Positions 8,200 through 16,972 are shown, counted from the stretch's first letter. The stretch: 34,492 bases of DNA from Pseudomonadota bacterium (GCA_023433585.1 JAEZCL010000161.1:1-34492); one strand, 5' to 3'. The notes: generated by a model from the sequence alone, not told the origin. Numbers and translations: made by a program.

Positions 8200-10242
8200 C
8201 TACTCCGCGGCCATCAGTTGGGGCGCCGAGCGCACGGCCGACAGCTCGGCCATGGTTTCGGACGCGCGCGTGATCGGGTTGGTCAGATACGGGTCCTTCA
8301 GCGCCGCGCCGAAGGCCACGTCGCCCAGGTCGCCCTTGGCGCCCAGCTTCGCCGCGTCGAACGCGCGCGCCGGCGCCAGATAGTCCACCCGGCCGAAGGT
8401 CGGATGATCCGCCATCAGCTTCGCCCTCAGTTGGTCCAGGCTGTCGTAGGGCAGCGTATGGCCCACGCGCTCGGACAGGGCGCGGATGACGGCCCAGTCC
8501 TCCTTCGCCTCGCCCTTGGGGAACACGACCCGCTCGGCCATCTGCACCCGGCCCTCGGTGTTGACGTAAAGGCCCGATTTCTCGGTATAGGCCGCGCCCG
8601 GCAGGATCACGTCCGCCCCGTGGGCGCCCGCATCGCCGTGGCTGCCCAGATAGACCTTGAATGCCTTGGACTGCGAGGCGTCGATTTCGTCGGCGCCCAG
8701 CAGGAACAGCACGTCCACCGCGCCCTTGGCGGCCATCTGAACCGCCGACAGCCCGCCCTCGCCCGGAACGAAGCCCATATCCAGCCCGCCCACACGGCCC
8801 GCCGCGCTGTGCAGCACGTTGAAGCCGTTCCAGCCGTCCTTCACCACGCCGACCTTGGCCGCCAGCCTGCCCAGGGCGTTCAGCACCGCCGGGCCGGTCT
8901 CGCCGGTCAGGGCCGCCGAGCCGACGATGATCGCCGGCCGCTCGGCCTTGCTCAGCAGGTCCGTCGCCGCCTTCGGCAGCTTGCCCAGCGTCTTCGTCCC
9001 GGCGCCCAGGTGGTCGTAGTCATAGGTCAGGTCGACCGCCTCGCCGATCAGCATGACCCGGGCGCCGCCCAGCCAGCCCTTGCGGATGCGCGCGTTCAGC
9101 AGCGGCGCCTCGACGCGCGGATTGACGCCCACCAGCAGGATCGCGTCCGCCGTCTCGATGCCCGCGATGCCCGAGTTGAACAACCAGCCTTCGCGCTCGC
9201 CGCCGCCCAGTGCGGCCCCGTCCTGGCGGCAGTCGGTGTTGGCCGAACCCAGGGCGCGGAACAGGTCCAGCGCCGCCTTCATGGACTCCGCGTCCTGAAG
9301 ATCGCCCGCCACCACGCCGATCTTTTCAGGCTTGGCCGCCTTCAGCTTGTCGGCCACCACGCCCAGCGCCTCGTCCCAGGTGGCTGGGCGCAGGCGTCCG
9401 CCCTCGCGCACCCACGGACGGTCCAGCCGCCGCGTCATCAGGCCGTCGACGCAATAGCGGCTGCGATCCGACAGCCATTCCTCGTTGATGCCCTCGTGCA
9501 CGCGCGGCAGCACGCGCATCACTTCCTTGCCCCGGCTGTCGGCGCGGATGTTCGAGCCCAGCGCGTCCATCACGTCGATGGTCTCGGTCTTGCGCAACTC
9601 CCACGGGCGATAGTGATACTGCCACGGCCGGTGCGTCAGGGCGCCGACCGGGCACAGGTCGTTGACGTTGCCCGACAGCTCGGAATCCACCGACTTCTCC
9701 AGATAGGTGGTGATCTCCGCGCTCTCGCCCCGGTTGACCATGCCGATGTCCGGCACGCCCGCGACCTCGGTGATGAACCGCACACAGCGCGTGCACTGGA
9801 TGCAGCGCGTCATGAAGGTCTTGATGGTCGGGCCCATGTGCTTTTCTTCGACCGCACGCTTGTTCTCGGCATAGCGCGAGGCGTCGCGGCCGAAATACAT
9901 CGACTGGTCCTGAAGGTCGCACTCCCCGCCCTGGTCGCAGATCGGGCAATCCAGCGGGTGGTTGATGAGCAGGAATTCCATCACCCCCTTGCGGGCCTTC
10001 TCGACCATGGGGGTGTTGGTGAAGATCTCCTGCCCGTCCGCCGCCGGCAGGGCGCACGACGCCTGCGGCTTGGGCGGCCCCGGTTTCACTTCCACCAGGC
10101 ACATGCGGCAGTTGCCCGCGATGGACAGCCGCTCGTGATAGCAGAAGCGCGGAATCTCCTGCCCCGCCTTCTCGGCGACCTGGAGCACGGTCATCCCGGG
10201 CTCGAACTCGACTTCTACGCCGTTGACCTTGGCGACGGGCAT
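8200..10242 (-). CDS. nuoG: NADH-quinone oxidoreductase subunit G
   Basis: This is a 680-residue peripheral-arm subunit that relays electrons through several iron-sulfur clusters. The N-terminal [2Fe-2S] ferredoxin fold shows C34, C45, C48 and C63. The His-Cys cluster follows as H95-x3-C99-x2-C102-x5-C108. A [4Fe-4S] set is C147-x2-C150-x2-C153 with C197. A degenerate molybdopterin-oxidoreductase domain fills the rest. I see no extra N7 cysteine set, as usual for alphaproteobacterial and mitochondrial types. The ATG forms a TGATG overlap with the upstream lipoprotein gene. The length agrees with mitochondrial 75-kDa-type subunits. Confidence 0.97.
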   Translation of the reverse strand: MPVAKVNGVEVEFEPGMTVLQVAEKAGQEIPRFCYHERLSIAGNCRMCLVEVKPGPPKPQASCALPAADGQEIFTNTPMVEKARKGVMEFLLINHPLDCPICDQGGECDLQDQSMYFGRDASRYAENKRAVEEKHMGPTIKTFMTRCIQCTRCVRFITEVAGVPDIGMVNRGESAEITTYLEKSVDSELSGNVNDLCPVGALTHRPWQYHYRPWELRKTETIDVMDALGSNIRADSRGKEVMRVLPRVHEGINEEWLSDRSRYCVDGLMTRRLDRPWVREGGRLRPATWDEALGVVADKLKAAKPEKIGVVAGDLQDAESMKAALDLFRALGSANTDCRQDGAALGGGEREGWLFNSGIAGIETADAILLVGVNPRVEAPLLNARIRKGWLGGARVMLIGEAVDLTYDYDHLGAGTKTLGKLPKAATDLLSKAERPAIIVGSAALTGETGPAVLNALGRLAAKVGVVKDGWNGFNVLHSAAGRVGGLDMGFVPGEGGLSAVQMAAKGAVDVLFLLGADEIDASQSKAFKVYLGSHGDAGAHGADVILPGAAYTEKSGLYVNTEGRVQMAERVVFPKGEAKEDWAVIRALSERVGHTLPYDSLDQLRAKLMADHPTFGRVDYLAPARAFDAAKLGAKGDLGDVAFGAALKDPYLTNPITRASETMAELSAVRSAPQLMAAE

Positions 10243-10736
10243 CAGCGGGCCTCTTCTTCACTGTTCACAGACACTTGCGTCTGTGAGCTCGTCCCGTCCG
10301 GGAACGTCTGGATGATGGTGATCGTGTCGTCGGCGCGCGTGTAGCGCACGATCGGATCGGCCAGGCCGGTGCGCCAGACCTCGGCGGCCGGGTCCGGCAG
10401 CTCAGTCAGGCGCCACGCCACCACGTCGCCCTCGACGCGGCACTGGGCGTGGGCGCGGCCCCCGTCCACCGGCGCGCGCCACGACAGGTCCGCGACCTCG
10501 GCGCCCTCGACCGTCGACAGGCCGTCGAATTCGATCAGGGCGACCGGCAGTTCGTTCAGCGCGGCCACCGCCGCGCGGCACACCTGGCGCAGACCGGCGG
10601 CGTCCAGCGGCTCGGGCGACGCCTCGCTCACCGAAGCGGCCTCAGGCGCGCTCTCCGGCGCGGGCGCCTCGGCGGGCTGGCCGCAGGCGGCCAGAACGGC
10701 GGACGCGGCGATGATGGAAAGGGCGGGACGGATCAT
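10242..10736 (-). CDS. Predicted lipoprotein between the SGNH hydrolase and nuoG
   Basis: This is a 164-residue protein with a lipoprotein leader (lipobox L15-A-A-C18) followed by an Ala/Pro/Glu-rich linker to about residue 45 and a small mixed domain with two cysteines (VC, QC). Nothing in it matches a family I can name. The ATG at 10734-10736 overlaps the upstream hydrolase stop as ATGA, which argues for it over an in-frame TTG three codons earlier. Its stop overlaps nuoG as TGATG. It is probably exported and lipid-anchored, and co-translated with complex I subunits. Any functional link to complex I is inferred from context. Confidence 0.8.
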   Translation of the reverse strand: MIRPALSIIAASAVLAACGQPAEAPAPESAPEAASVSEASPEPLDAAGLRQVCRAAVAALNELPVALIEFDGLSTVEGAEVADLSWRAPVDGGRAHAQCRVEGDVVAWRLTELPDPAAEVWRTGLADPIVRYTRADDTITIIQTFPDGTSSQTQVSVNSEEEAR

Positions 10737-11434
10737 TGCGCGCAAGCCCCCTGCCCCGTCACGCAGCCGTCGATCAGGGCGCGCCAGCGGGCGTAGCCCT
10801 CGCCGGTCAGGTGCAGGTCGTCCAGCGTCACCGCCGGGTCCAGCCGTCCGCCCTCGACCACGAAGGCCGAATGAATGTCGATGAACATCGCGCCCTTGTC
10901 CGCCGCCACGTCGCGCAGCCGCCCGTTCAGTTCGGTGATGCGGTCATGAAACTCGGCCTGGCGCGGCAGCACGCTCTGCACGAACACCGCCGTTTCAGGC
11001 AGTTCGGCGGCCCAGACGTCCAGCAGTTCGGCCACGCCGTCCGCCACCTGCTGGGGCGTCCGCTCCCAGCCCAGATCATTAGTGCCGATCAGCAGGAAGA
11101 TGCGCTCGGGCCGCGCCGCAGTCACCTGCTCGGCCCGCGCCATCAGGCCCCAGACGGTGTCCCCGCCGATGCCGAAGTTCCGCACCGTCAGCCCCGGCCA
11201 GGCGTCGGCCCAGCGCCCCGCGTCGGTGATGCTGTCCCCAACGAAGGCCACGCCGCCGTCCATGGGCGGCAGGTGCGCGAACATCGTCACGCGCTCGGCG
11301 TAATGCCGGTTCAGCCATTCGATGGCCGCAAAGTCCTCGGGCATGGCCACGCCCACGGCCTCCGTCGTCGGCCGCTGGTCAGCGTCCTGCGCCCACGCAG
11401 GCTGAACGGCCAGCAGCAGCGCGGCGGCCATCAT
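10733..11434 (-). CDS. Secreted SGNH/GDSL-family hydrolase
   Basis: This is a 233-residue protein with an SGNH-hydrolase fold. Block I has G66-D-S68-I with the nucleophilic serine, block II has glycine near G89-G90-G91, block III is G117-T-N119-D, and block V is D205-x2-H208, which completes the Ser-Asp-His triad. A short hydrophobic leader ending in AWAQ suggests export. The frame runs far upstream through a palindromic repeat. The ATG at 11432-11434 is chosen because it begins the leader and has a GGGAGAAGGG ribosome site 8 nt upstream, itself part of the repeat. The substrate is unknown; esterase, lipase or acyl-hydrolase are possible. It lies between nuoF and nuoG. Confidence 0.85.
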   Translation of the reverse strand: MMAAALLLAVQPAWAQDADQRPTTEAVGVAMPEDFAAIEWLNRHYAERVTMFAHLPPMDGGVAFVGDSITDAGRWADAWPGLTVRNFGIGGDTVWGLMARAEQVTAARPERIFLLIGTNDLGWERTPQQVADGVAELLDVWAAELPETAVFVQSVLPRQAEFHDRITELNGRLRDVAADKGAMFIDIHSAFVVEGGRLDPAVTLDDLHLTGEGYARWRALIDGCVTGQGACAQ

Positions 11435-11442
11435 TTCAGCGA

Positions 11443-11620
11443 CCCTTCTCCCGATGGGAGAAGGGGGAACCCGCGCACCGGAGCGCGCAGCGCGAAGGTT
11501 CTGGCGCGGGGGATGAGGGTTCGGTGATTCAGCAGGACGCACCCGACCCTCACCCTGCGCGCGAAGAAGCGGCCCGCTGTCGCGGCCCGCTGCGCGCAGC
11601 CCTCTCCCATCGGGAGAGGG
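11443..11620. repeat. Palindromic repeat element in the nuoF-SGNH gap
   Basis: Two hairpins bound the element. CCCTTCTCCC-gat-GGGAGAAGGG spans 11443-11465 and CCCTCTCCC-atc-GGGAGAGGG spans 11600-11620. Between them is GC-rich sequence with no convincing gene. The same kind of paired CT/GA hairpins recurs at 28377-28524. The left hairpin also supplies the Shine-Dalgarno of the SGNH hydrolase, so the repeat has become part of a gene's expression signals. Confidence 0.8.
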
Positions 11621-11654
11621 AGAGCGTGATCTGGAATTCCAGAACCCCACCGCC

Positions 11655-12971
11655 CTACTCCGCCGCGATCGCGTGGCCGGCGAAGCTGCCGCGCGCGTTG
11701 CGATAGGTGTGGATGCGCTCCTCGATCTCATGGCGGAAATGCCGGATCAGGCCCTGGACCGGCCAGGCCGCCGCGTCACCGAGCGCACAGATCGTGTGCC
11801 CCTCCACCTGGGTCGACACCTCCAGCAGCAGATCGATCTCGGACGGGTCCGCGTCGCCCACGGCCATGCGCTCCAGCACCCGCCACATCCAGCCGGTGCC
11901 CTCGCGGCACGGGGTGCACTGGCCGCAGCTCTCGTGCTTGTAGAAATAGCTGATGCGGGCGATGGCCTTCACCAGATCGGTGGACTGGTCCATCACGATG
12001 ACCGCCGCCGTGCCCAGGCCCGAGCGCATTTCGCGCAAGGAGTCGAAGTCCATCAGGGCTTCTTCCGCCATGTCGCGGGTGATGAGCGGCACCGACGATC
12101 CGCCCGGGATCACGGCCTTCAGATTGTCCCAGCCGCCCCGCACCCCGCCGCAGTGCTCCTCCAGCAGTTGGCGCAGCGGAATGGACATGGCTTCTTCCAC
12201 GTTGCACGGGCGGTTCACGTGGCCACTGATCGACATGATCTTGGTGCCGGTGTTGTTCGGGCGGCCGAACCCGGCGAACCAGTCCGCGCCCCGGCGCAGG
12301 ATCGTGCCCACCACCGCGATGGACTCCACATTGTTCACCGTGGTCGGACAGCCGTACAGCCCCGCCCCCGCCGGGAACGGCGGCTTCAGGCGCGGTTGGC
12401 CCTTCTTGCCCTCCAGGCTTTCCAGCAGCGCCGTCTCCTCGCCGCAGATATAGGCCCCGGCGCCGTGGTGGATATAGACGTCGAAGTCCCAGCCGTGGAC
12501 GTTGTTCTTGCCGATCAGCCTGGCCTCATAGGCCTGCTTGACCGCCGCCTCCATGCGCTCGCGCTCGAGGATGTATTCGCCGCGCAGATAGATGTAACAG
12601 GCATGGGCCTGCATGGCGAAGCTGGCGATCAGACAGCCTTCGATCAGCAGGTGCGGATCATGGCGCATGATCTCCCGGTCCTTGCAGGTTCCGGGTTCGG
12701 ATTCGTCGGCGTTGACCACCAGATAGTGCGGCCGGTCGGGCTTCAGCTCCTTGGGCATGAAGGACCACTTCAGGCCGGTCGAGAAACCGGCGCCGCCCCG
12801 GCCGCGCAGGCCCGAGTTCTTGACGTTGGTGATGATCCAGTCGCGGCCCAGCGCCAGCATGTCGGCGGTGGCGTTCCACGCGCCGCGCTTCTTCGCCCCC
12901 TCCAGCGTCCAGTCCTGGAGGCCGTAGAGGTTGGTGAAGATGCGGTCCTTGTCTTCGAGAATGCCGACCAT
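11655..12971 (-). CDS. nuoF: NADH-quinone oxidoreductase subunit F (NADH/FMN binding)
   Basis: This is a 438-residue subunit that binds NADH and FMN and starts electron transfer in complex I. The glycine-rich FMN/NADH site is GLRGRGGAGFSTGLKW (residues 54-69), followed by NADESEPGTCKDRE. The N3 [4Fe-4S] ligands are C349-x2-C352-x2-C355 and C395. Length and order are standard. The ATG at 12969-12971 is 2 bp after the stop of the small membrane protein gene. Downstream, a 220-bp repeat-bearing gap separates it from the SGNH hydrolase. Confidence 0.98.
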   Translation of the reverse strand: MVGILEDKDRIFTNLYGLQDWTLEGAKKRGAWNATADMLALGRDWIITNVKNSGLRGRGGAGFSTGLKWSFMPKELKPDRPHYLVVNADESEPGTCKDREIMRHDPHLLIEGCLIASFAMQAHACYIYLRGEYILERERMEAAVKQAYEARLIGKNNVHGWDFDVYIHHGAGAYICGEETALLESLEGKKGQPRLKPPFPAGAGLYGCPTTVNNVESIAVVGTILRRGADWFAGFGRPNNTGTKIMSISGHVNRPCNVEEAMSIPLRQLLEEHCGGVRGGWDNLKAVIPGGSSVPLITRDMAEEALMDFDSLREMRSGLGTAAVIVMDQSTDLVKAIARISYFYKHESCGQCTPCREGTGWMWRVLERMAVGDADPSEIDLLLEVSTQVEGHTICALGDAAAWPVQGLIRHFRHEIEERIHTYRNARGSFAGHAIAAE

Positions 12972-12973
12972 GC

Positions 12974-13243
12974 CTACTGTCCCTCAGCCATGCGGCGCTT
13001 GTGATGGCGCGTCCGCAGGAACGTCGCCGTGATGAACAGCACCCAGCCCGCGGCCAGGGCGCCGTAGCCCCACACCTGCGCGCCCTCGGTCAGGCCCAGC
13101 CAGCCGCGCGTGGAGCCCCACAGCAGGAAAGCGCCGACCAGGATGAAGGCCAGCCCGCCGAACCGGTACGGCCGCGCCACCCCGTTCAGCTCGGCCCGAT
13201 AGGCCGTCCGGCCCTCCGGGGTCTCGAAATCGGGACGGGCCAT
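12974..13243 (-). CDS. Small two-helix membrane protein between nuoE and nuoF
   Basis: This is an 89-residue protein with a polar N-terminus, two hydrophobic segments (about residues 24-44 and 56-76) and a basic Arg/His/Lys tail. By the positive-inside rule the tail should be cytoplasmic. The ATG at 13241-13243 overlaps the nuoE stop as TGATG, and its stop is 2 bp before nuoF. I do not recognise a named family. Its position between the two NADH-module genes resembles the unidentified reading frames known in nuo clusters of Rhodobacter and Paracoccus, but homology has not been shown. Confidence 0.8.
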   Translation of the reverse strand: MARPDFETPEGRTAYRAELNGVARPYRFGGLAFILVGAFLLWGSTRGWLGLTEGAQVWGYGALAAGWVLFITATFLRTRHHKRRMAEGQ

Positions 13244-13911
13244 CACGCCGGCTCCTGCGCCGGGCTGCTGTTGGGCAGCTTCGTGATCGGCTTCGCCGCC
13301 GAGCCGTCGTACAGCTTCGGATCGGTCAGGGTCAGCGCCCCGCCCTCGGGCTCGGAGGATTTGCGCCCCACGCAGGATCCTGCCTTCGGCGACTGGCCCG
13401 CCGCGAAGTCGTCGATGATCCGGGCCAGGCTCTCAGGCGTCAGGTCCTCGAAATAATAGTCGTTGATCTGCGCCACCGGCGCGTTGGCGCAGGCGCCGAT
13501 GCACTCGACTTCCTGCCAGGTGAACTTGCCGTCGGCCGACAGATGATCCTTGGCCCCGATCTTTTCGCGGCACACCTCCATCAGCTCGCCCGCCCCGCGC
13601 AGCATGCACGGCGTGGTGCCGCATACCTGGATAAGCGCCGCCTTTCCAACGGGTTCCAGCTGGAACTGGGTGTAGAAGGTCGCCACTTCCAGAACCCGGA
13701 TCACCGGCATCTCCAGCAGGTCCGCCACGGCGCGGATGGCGGGCTCACTGACCCACCCTTCCTGCTTCTGCACCAGCCACAGGATCGGGATCACCGCCGA
13801 TTGCTTGCGCTCGGCCGGATATTTGCTGATCCACCAGTCGGCCTTCTGCTTCGTCGCCTTTGAAAAGGCGAAGCTTTCCGGCTGTTCCTTGGCCAGACGA
13901 CGGACGCTCAT
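13243..13911 (-). CDS. nuoE: NADH-quinone oxidoreductase subunit E
   Basis: This is a 222-residue thioredoxin-fold subunit of the NADH module that carries the [2Fe-2S] cluster N1a. The ligands are C97-x4-C102 and C137-x3-C141. The core ends near residue 170. A tail of about 50 residues follows, including GRKSSEPEGGALTL, which is typical of alphaproteobacterial NuoE and longer than E. coli (166 residues). The frame is open to 14379, but the ATG at 13909-13911 forms an ATGA overlap with the nuoD stop and gives the family N-terminus. Confidence 0.97.
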   Translation of the reverse strand: MSVRRLAKEQPESFAFSKATKQKADWWISKYPAERKQSAVIPILWLVQKQEGWVSEPAIRAVADLLEMPVIRVLEVATFYTQFQLEPVGKAALIQVCGTTPCMLRGAGELMEVCREKIGAKDHLSADGKFTWQEVECIGACANAPVAQINDYYFEDLTPESLARIIDDFAAGQSPKAGSCVGRKSSEPEGGALTLTDPKLYDGSAAKPITKLPNSSPAQEPA

Positions 13912-15179
13912 CGGTCCACCTCCCCGAACACGATGTCGAGCGAGCCCAGGATGGCGCTGACGTCGGCCAGCATGTGGCCCCGGTTCATCCAGTCCATGGC
14001 CTGCAGGTGCTTGAAGCCCGGCGCCGCGATCTTGCAGCGATAGGGCCGGTTGGTCCCGTCGGACACCAGATAGACGGCGAACTCGCCCTTGGGCGCCTCG
14101 ACCGCCGCATAGACCTCGCCCTCCGGCGTGCGGAAGCCTTCGGTGTAGAGCTTGAAGTGATGGATCATGGCTTCCATCGAGCGCTTCATCTCGCCCCGGC
14201 GCGGCGGCGTGACCTTGTTGTCCTCGGTCATCACCGGCCCGCGGAAATTGCGCAGCTTGTGAATGCACTGCTCCATGATCCGCAGCGACTGCTTCATCTC
14301 CTCGATGCGGCACAGGTAACGGTCCCAGCAGTCGCCGTTCTTGCCCACGACGATGTCGAACTCCATCTCGGCGTAGCACTCATAGGGCTGCGACTTGCGC
14401 AGGTCCCACGGAACGCCGGAACCGCGCAGCATCACGCCCGAGAAGCCCCAGGCCAGGGCCTGTTCCTTGGACACCACGCCGATGTCGACGTTGCGCTGCT
14501 TGAAGATGCGGTTCTCGGTAATCAGCAGCTCGATGTCCTTCAGGGCCGCCGGATAGGTTTCGCACCATCTGGAGATGTCGTTGACCAGATCGTCGGGCAG
14601 ATCCTGATGCACACCGCCGGGGCGGAAATAGTTGGCGTGCAGCCGCGCGCCACAGGCGCGTTCATAGAACACCATCAGCTGTTCGCGCTGCTCGAACCCC
14701 CACAGCGGCGGGGTCAGGGCGCCCACGTCCATCGCCTGGGTGGTCACGTTCATCAGGTGGTTCAGGATGCGGCCGATTTCCGAATACAGCACCCGGATCA
14801 ACTGGCCCCGATAGGGAACCTCGATCTCCAGCAGCTTCTCGATGGCCAGGCAGAAGGCGTGCTCCTGGTTCATCGGCGCCACATAGTCCAGGCGGTCGAA
14901 ATACGGGATGTTCTGAAGGTAGGTGCGCGCCTCCATCAGCTTTTCCGTGCCCCGGTGCAGCAGGCCGATGTGCGGATCCACCCGCGTCACCACCTCCCCG
15001 TCCAGGTCCAGCACCAGACGCAGCACCCCGTGCGCCGCCGGGTGCTGCGGCCCGAAATTGATGGTGAATTTGCGGTCGTCCATGTCGGACTTCACCGGCG
15101 CGTCAAAGGCGACCGCGCCGGTCTCCAGCGCCGCCTCGTCTCTGGCGTCCCGGGCCTTGATGTCGTGACCGTCCGCCAT
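13908..15179 (-). CDS. nuoD: NADH-quinone oxidoreductase subunit D
   Basis: This is a 423-residue hydrophilic-arm subunit that lines the quinone-binding site and is homologous to the large subunit of [NiFe] hydrogenases. The quinone-site loop GPQHPAAHG is at residues 43-51, followed by conserved segments IGLLHRGTEKLMEARTYLQN and DRLDYVAPMNQEHAF. About 35 residues precede the conserved core. The start at 15177-15179 forms a TGATG overlap with nuoC; an upstream in-frame extension to 15233 would overlap nuoC by 55 bp and is rejected. Confidence 0.97.
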   Translation of the reverse strand: MADGHDIKARDARDEAALETGAVAFDAPVKSDMDDRKFTINFGPQHPAAHGVLRLVLDLDGEVVTRVDPHIGLLHRGTEKLMEARTYLQNIPYFDRLDYVAPMNQEHAFCLAIEKLLEIEVPYRGQLIRVLYSEIGRILNHLMNVTTQAMDVGALTPPLWGFEQREQLMVFYERACGARLHANYFRPGGVHQDLPDDLVNDISRWCETYPAALKDIELLITENRIFKQRNVDIGVVSKEQALAWGFSGVMLRGSGVPWDLRKSQPYECYAEMEFDIVVGKNGDCWDRYLCRIEEMKQSLRIMEQCIHKLRNFRGPVMTEDNKVTPPRRGEMKRSMEAMIHHFKLYTEGFRTPEGEVYAAVEAPKGEFAVYLVSDGTNRPYRCKIAAPGFKHLQAMDWMNRGHMLADVSAILGSLDIVFGEVDR

Positions 15180-15799
15180 CACTTGGCTCCCGCCTTCTCG
15201 TCGCCCGGCAGGGCGTATTCGGCGCCTTCCCACGGCGACAGGAAATCGAAATTGCGGAATTCCTGGGCCAGCTTGACGGGCTCATAGACCACCCGCTTCT
15301 GCTCCTCGTCGTAGCGGACCTCCACATAGCCGGTCATGGGAAAGTCCTTGCGCAGGGGATAGCCCTGGAACCCGTAGTCGGTCAGCAGCCGGCGCAGGTC
15401 CGGGTGGCCCGAGAACAGCATGCCGTACATGTCGAACGCCTCGCGCTCGAACCAGTCCGCCGCCGGATAGACGCCGGTGAGGCTGGGCACGGGCGCCTGC
15501 TCATCCGTCGTCACCCGCACCCGCAGGCGCAGGTTCTTCGTCAGGGACAGCAGGTGATAGACCACGTCGAACCGCTCGGCCCGCTCGGGATAGTCCACCC
15601 CCGCCAGATCGGTCAGTTGCTGAAACTCGAACTCGTCCCGCAACCGGGTCATCACCGTCACGACATCATCGCGCCGGACCTCGATGCTCAGTTCGCCGAA
15701 CGCGACGCTCCAGCCGGTCACGGCCTTGCCGCCCGCCTTCTGGATGGCGCGGCCCAGAGTTCCGAGCGCCTTGTCGGCCTTGCTCATCACATCGGTCAT
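15179..15799 (-). CDS. nuoC: NADH-quinone oxidoreductase subunit C
   Basis: This is a 206-residue subunit of the connecting module of complex I (30-kDa type). The signature WFEREAFDMYGMLFSGHPDLRR and the motif YPLRKDFP are present. It is a separate gene, not fused to nuoD as in E. coli. The ATG at 15797-15799 overlaps the nuoB stop as ATGA. The C-terminal part (FRNFDFLSPWEG) is typical of alphaproteobacterial and mitochondrial forms. Confidence 0.97.
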   Translation of the reverse strand: MTDVMSKADKALGTLGRAIQKAGGKAVTGWSVAFGELSIEVRRDDVVTVMTRLRDEFEFQQLTDLAGVDYPERAERFDVVYHLLSLTKNLRLRVRVTTDEQAPVPSLTGVYPAADWFEREAFDMYGMLFSGHPDLRRLLTDYGFQGYPLRKDFPMTGYVEVRYDEEQKRVVYEPVKLAQEFRNFDFLSPWEGAEYALPGDEKAGAK

Positions 15800-16386
15800 C
15801 GGTCGATTGTCCCGGTGCGGCGGATCTTCTTCTGAAGCTGCAACAGCCCGTAAAGCAGCGCCTCCGCCGTCGGCGGGCAGCCGGGCACATAGACGTCCAC
15901 CGGCACCACCCGGTCGCAGCCGCGAACGACGCTGTAGCTGTAGTGGTAGTACCCGCCGCCGTTGGCGCACGATCCCATGGACAGGACATAGCGCGGGTCC
16001 GGCATCTGGTCATAGACCTTGCGCAGGGCCGGAGCCATCTTGTTGGTCAGGGTCCCGGCGACGATCATCAGGTCCGACTGGCGCGGGCTGGCGCGCGGGG
16101 CCATGCCGAAGCGCTCCATGTCATAACGCGGCATGGACGCCTGCATCATCTCCACCGCGCAGCAGGCGAGACCAAAGGTCATCCACATCAGCGAGCCCGT
16201 GCGGGCCCAGGTGATGACGTCGTCCAGCGGCGCGGTGATGAAGCCGCGCTGGTCCAGCTCGTCGCTGACCTGCTCGAAGAACTTGTCGTGCTTCTGGGGG
16301 TCATAGCCCTCGACCGTGGAGCGCGCCCCGTCCCCATAGGCGGGCGGCACGACCAGGCCGGACTTGGTCTTGGCGGTCACTGCCAT
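15796..16386 (-). CDS. nuoB: NADH-quinone oxidoreductase subunit B (cluster N2)
   Basis: This is a 196-residue subunit holding the terminal [4Fe-4S] cluster N2, which reduces quinone. Its ligands are the tandem C75-C76 plus C140 and C170, seen in FGLACCAVEMM, SMGSCANGGG and VPGCPPTAEALL. The ATG at 16384-16386 overlaps the end of nuoA by 10 bp. The longer frame to 16617 is not used because it would lie mostly over nuoA. The N-terminal 50 residues are a variable extension. Confidence 0.97.
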   Translation of the reverse strand: MAVTAKTKSGLVVPPAYGDGARSTVEGYDPQKHDKFFEQVSDELDQRGFITAPLDDVITWARTGSLMWMTFGLACCAVEMMQASMPRYDMERFGMAPRASPRQSDLMIVAGTLTNKMAPALRKVYDQMPDPRYVLSMGSCANGGGYYHYSYSVVRGCDRVVPVDVYVPGCPPTAEALLYGLLQLQKKIRRTGTIDR

Positions 16387-16754
16387 TCCAGCGCGCCCTT
16401 CTTCCATTCGTACAGGAACCCGATGGTCAAGACGCCCAGGAACACCATCATCGACCAGAAGGCGAACACCATGTGCTCGCCCGGCATGCCCATCAGCGTC
16501 ACCGCCCAGGGGAACAGGAAGGCGATCTCCAGGTCGAAGATGATGAACAGGATCGACACCAGATAGAACCGGACATCGAATTTCATCCGCGCATCGTCGA
16601 AGGCGTTGAAGCCGCATTCGTAGGCGGAGAGTTTCTCGGTGTCCGGGTTCTTCGGCGCCAGCACCCAGGCGGCGATCATGAAGCCGAGCCCAAGCACCGT
16701 CGCGATCCCGAAGAAGACCACGATCGGCAGATATTCCAGAAGAAATTCGTTCAT
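16377..16754 (-). CDS. nuoA: NADH-quinone oxidoreductase subunit A
   Basis: This is a 125-residue protein with three transmembrane helices. The conserved loop YECGFNAFDDARMKFDVRFYL carries the cysteine known to change accessibility between complex I states. It is the first gene of the nuo operon. The ATG at 16752-16754 gives the family N-terminus MNEFLLEYLPIVVFF. A GTG three codons earlier (16761-16763) is possible, and neither start has a strong Shine-Dalgarno. Confidence 0.96.
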   Translation of the reverse strand: MNEFLLEYLPIVVFFGIATVLGLGFMIAAWVLAPKNPDTEKLSAYECGFNAFDDARMKFDVRFYLVSILFIIFDLEIAFLFPWAVTLMGMPGEHMVFAFWSMMVFLGVLTIGFLYEWKKGALEWQ

Positions 16755-16799
16755 CGAGACCACGCCTGGTTCGCCGGGGGAGGCGGCGGATTCGCGCGT

Positions 16800-16828
16800 C
16801 TTCTAGCCCTAACCCGCGAGCGGTTCAA
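16800..16828 (-). promoter_or_regulatory. Predicted nuo operon promoter
   Basis: On the minus strand, TTGAAC (16828-16823) and TAGAAG (16805-16800) are separated by 17 bp, a reasonable housekeeping-sigma arrangement. The implied start is near 16793, about 40 nt before the nuoA ATG. A GANTC site (GATTC, 16788-16792) lies next to the implied start, so CcrM-type methylation could touch it. This is by eye only. Confidence 0.45.
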
Positions 16829-16972
16829 ACCCATGTCGCGCAAGGTTTTTTGTTGAGAGTCGTTCGCATCTTGCAAGGCGTTTCAGCTGGGCGGGACAGC
16901 CGCGCAAGCGCCTGTTCGCGCGGCCTTGCGCCGCCGATCCCGGAACCACGCCATCATTTCCCGAAAGGATGC

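Noticed and set aside
8218..10344. 708-codon plus-strand frame opposite nuoG
   Set aside because: It is an antisense shadow. NuoG with all its cysteine ligands is on the other strand.
11435..11731. N-terminal extension of the SGNH hydrolase through the repeat
   Set aside because: The extra 99 residues are encoded by the palindromic repeat and nuoF 3' end, and a ribosome site and signal leader mark the internal ATG.
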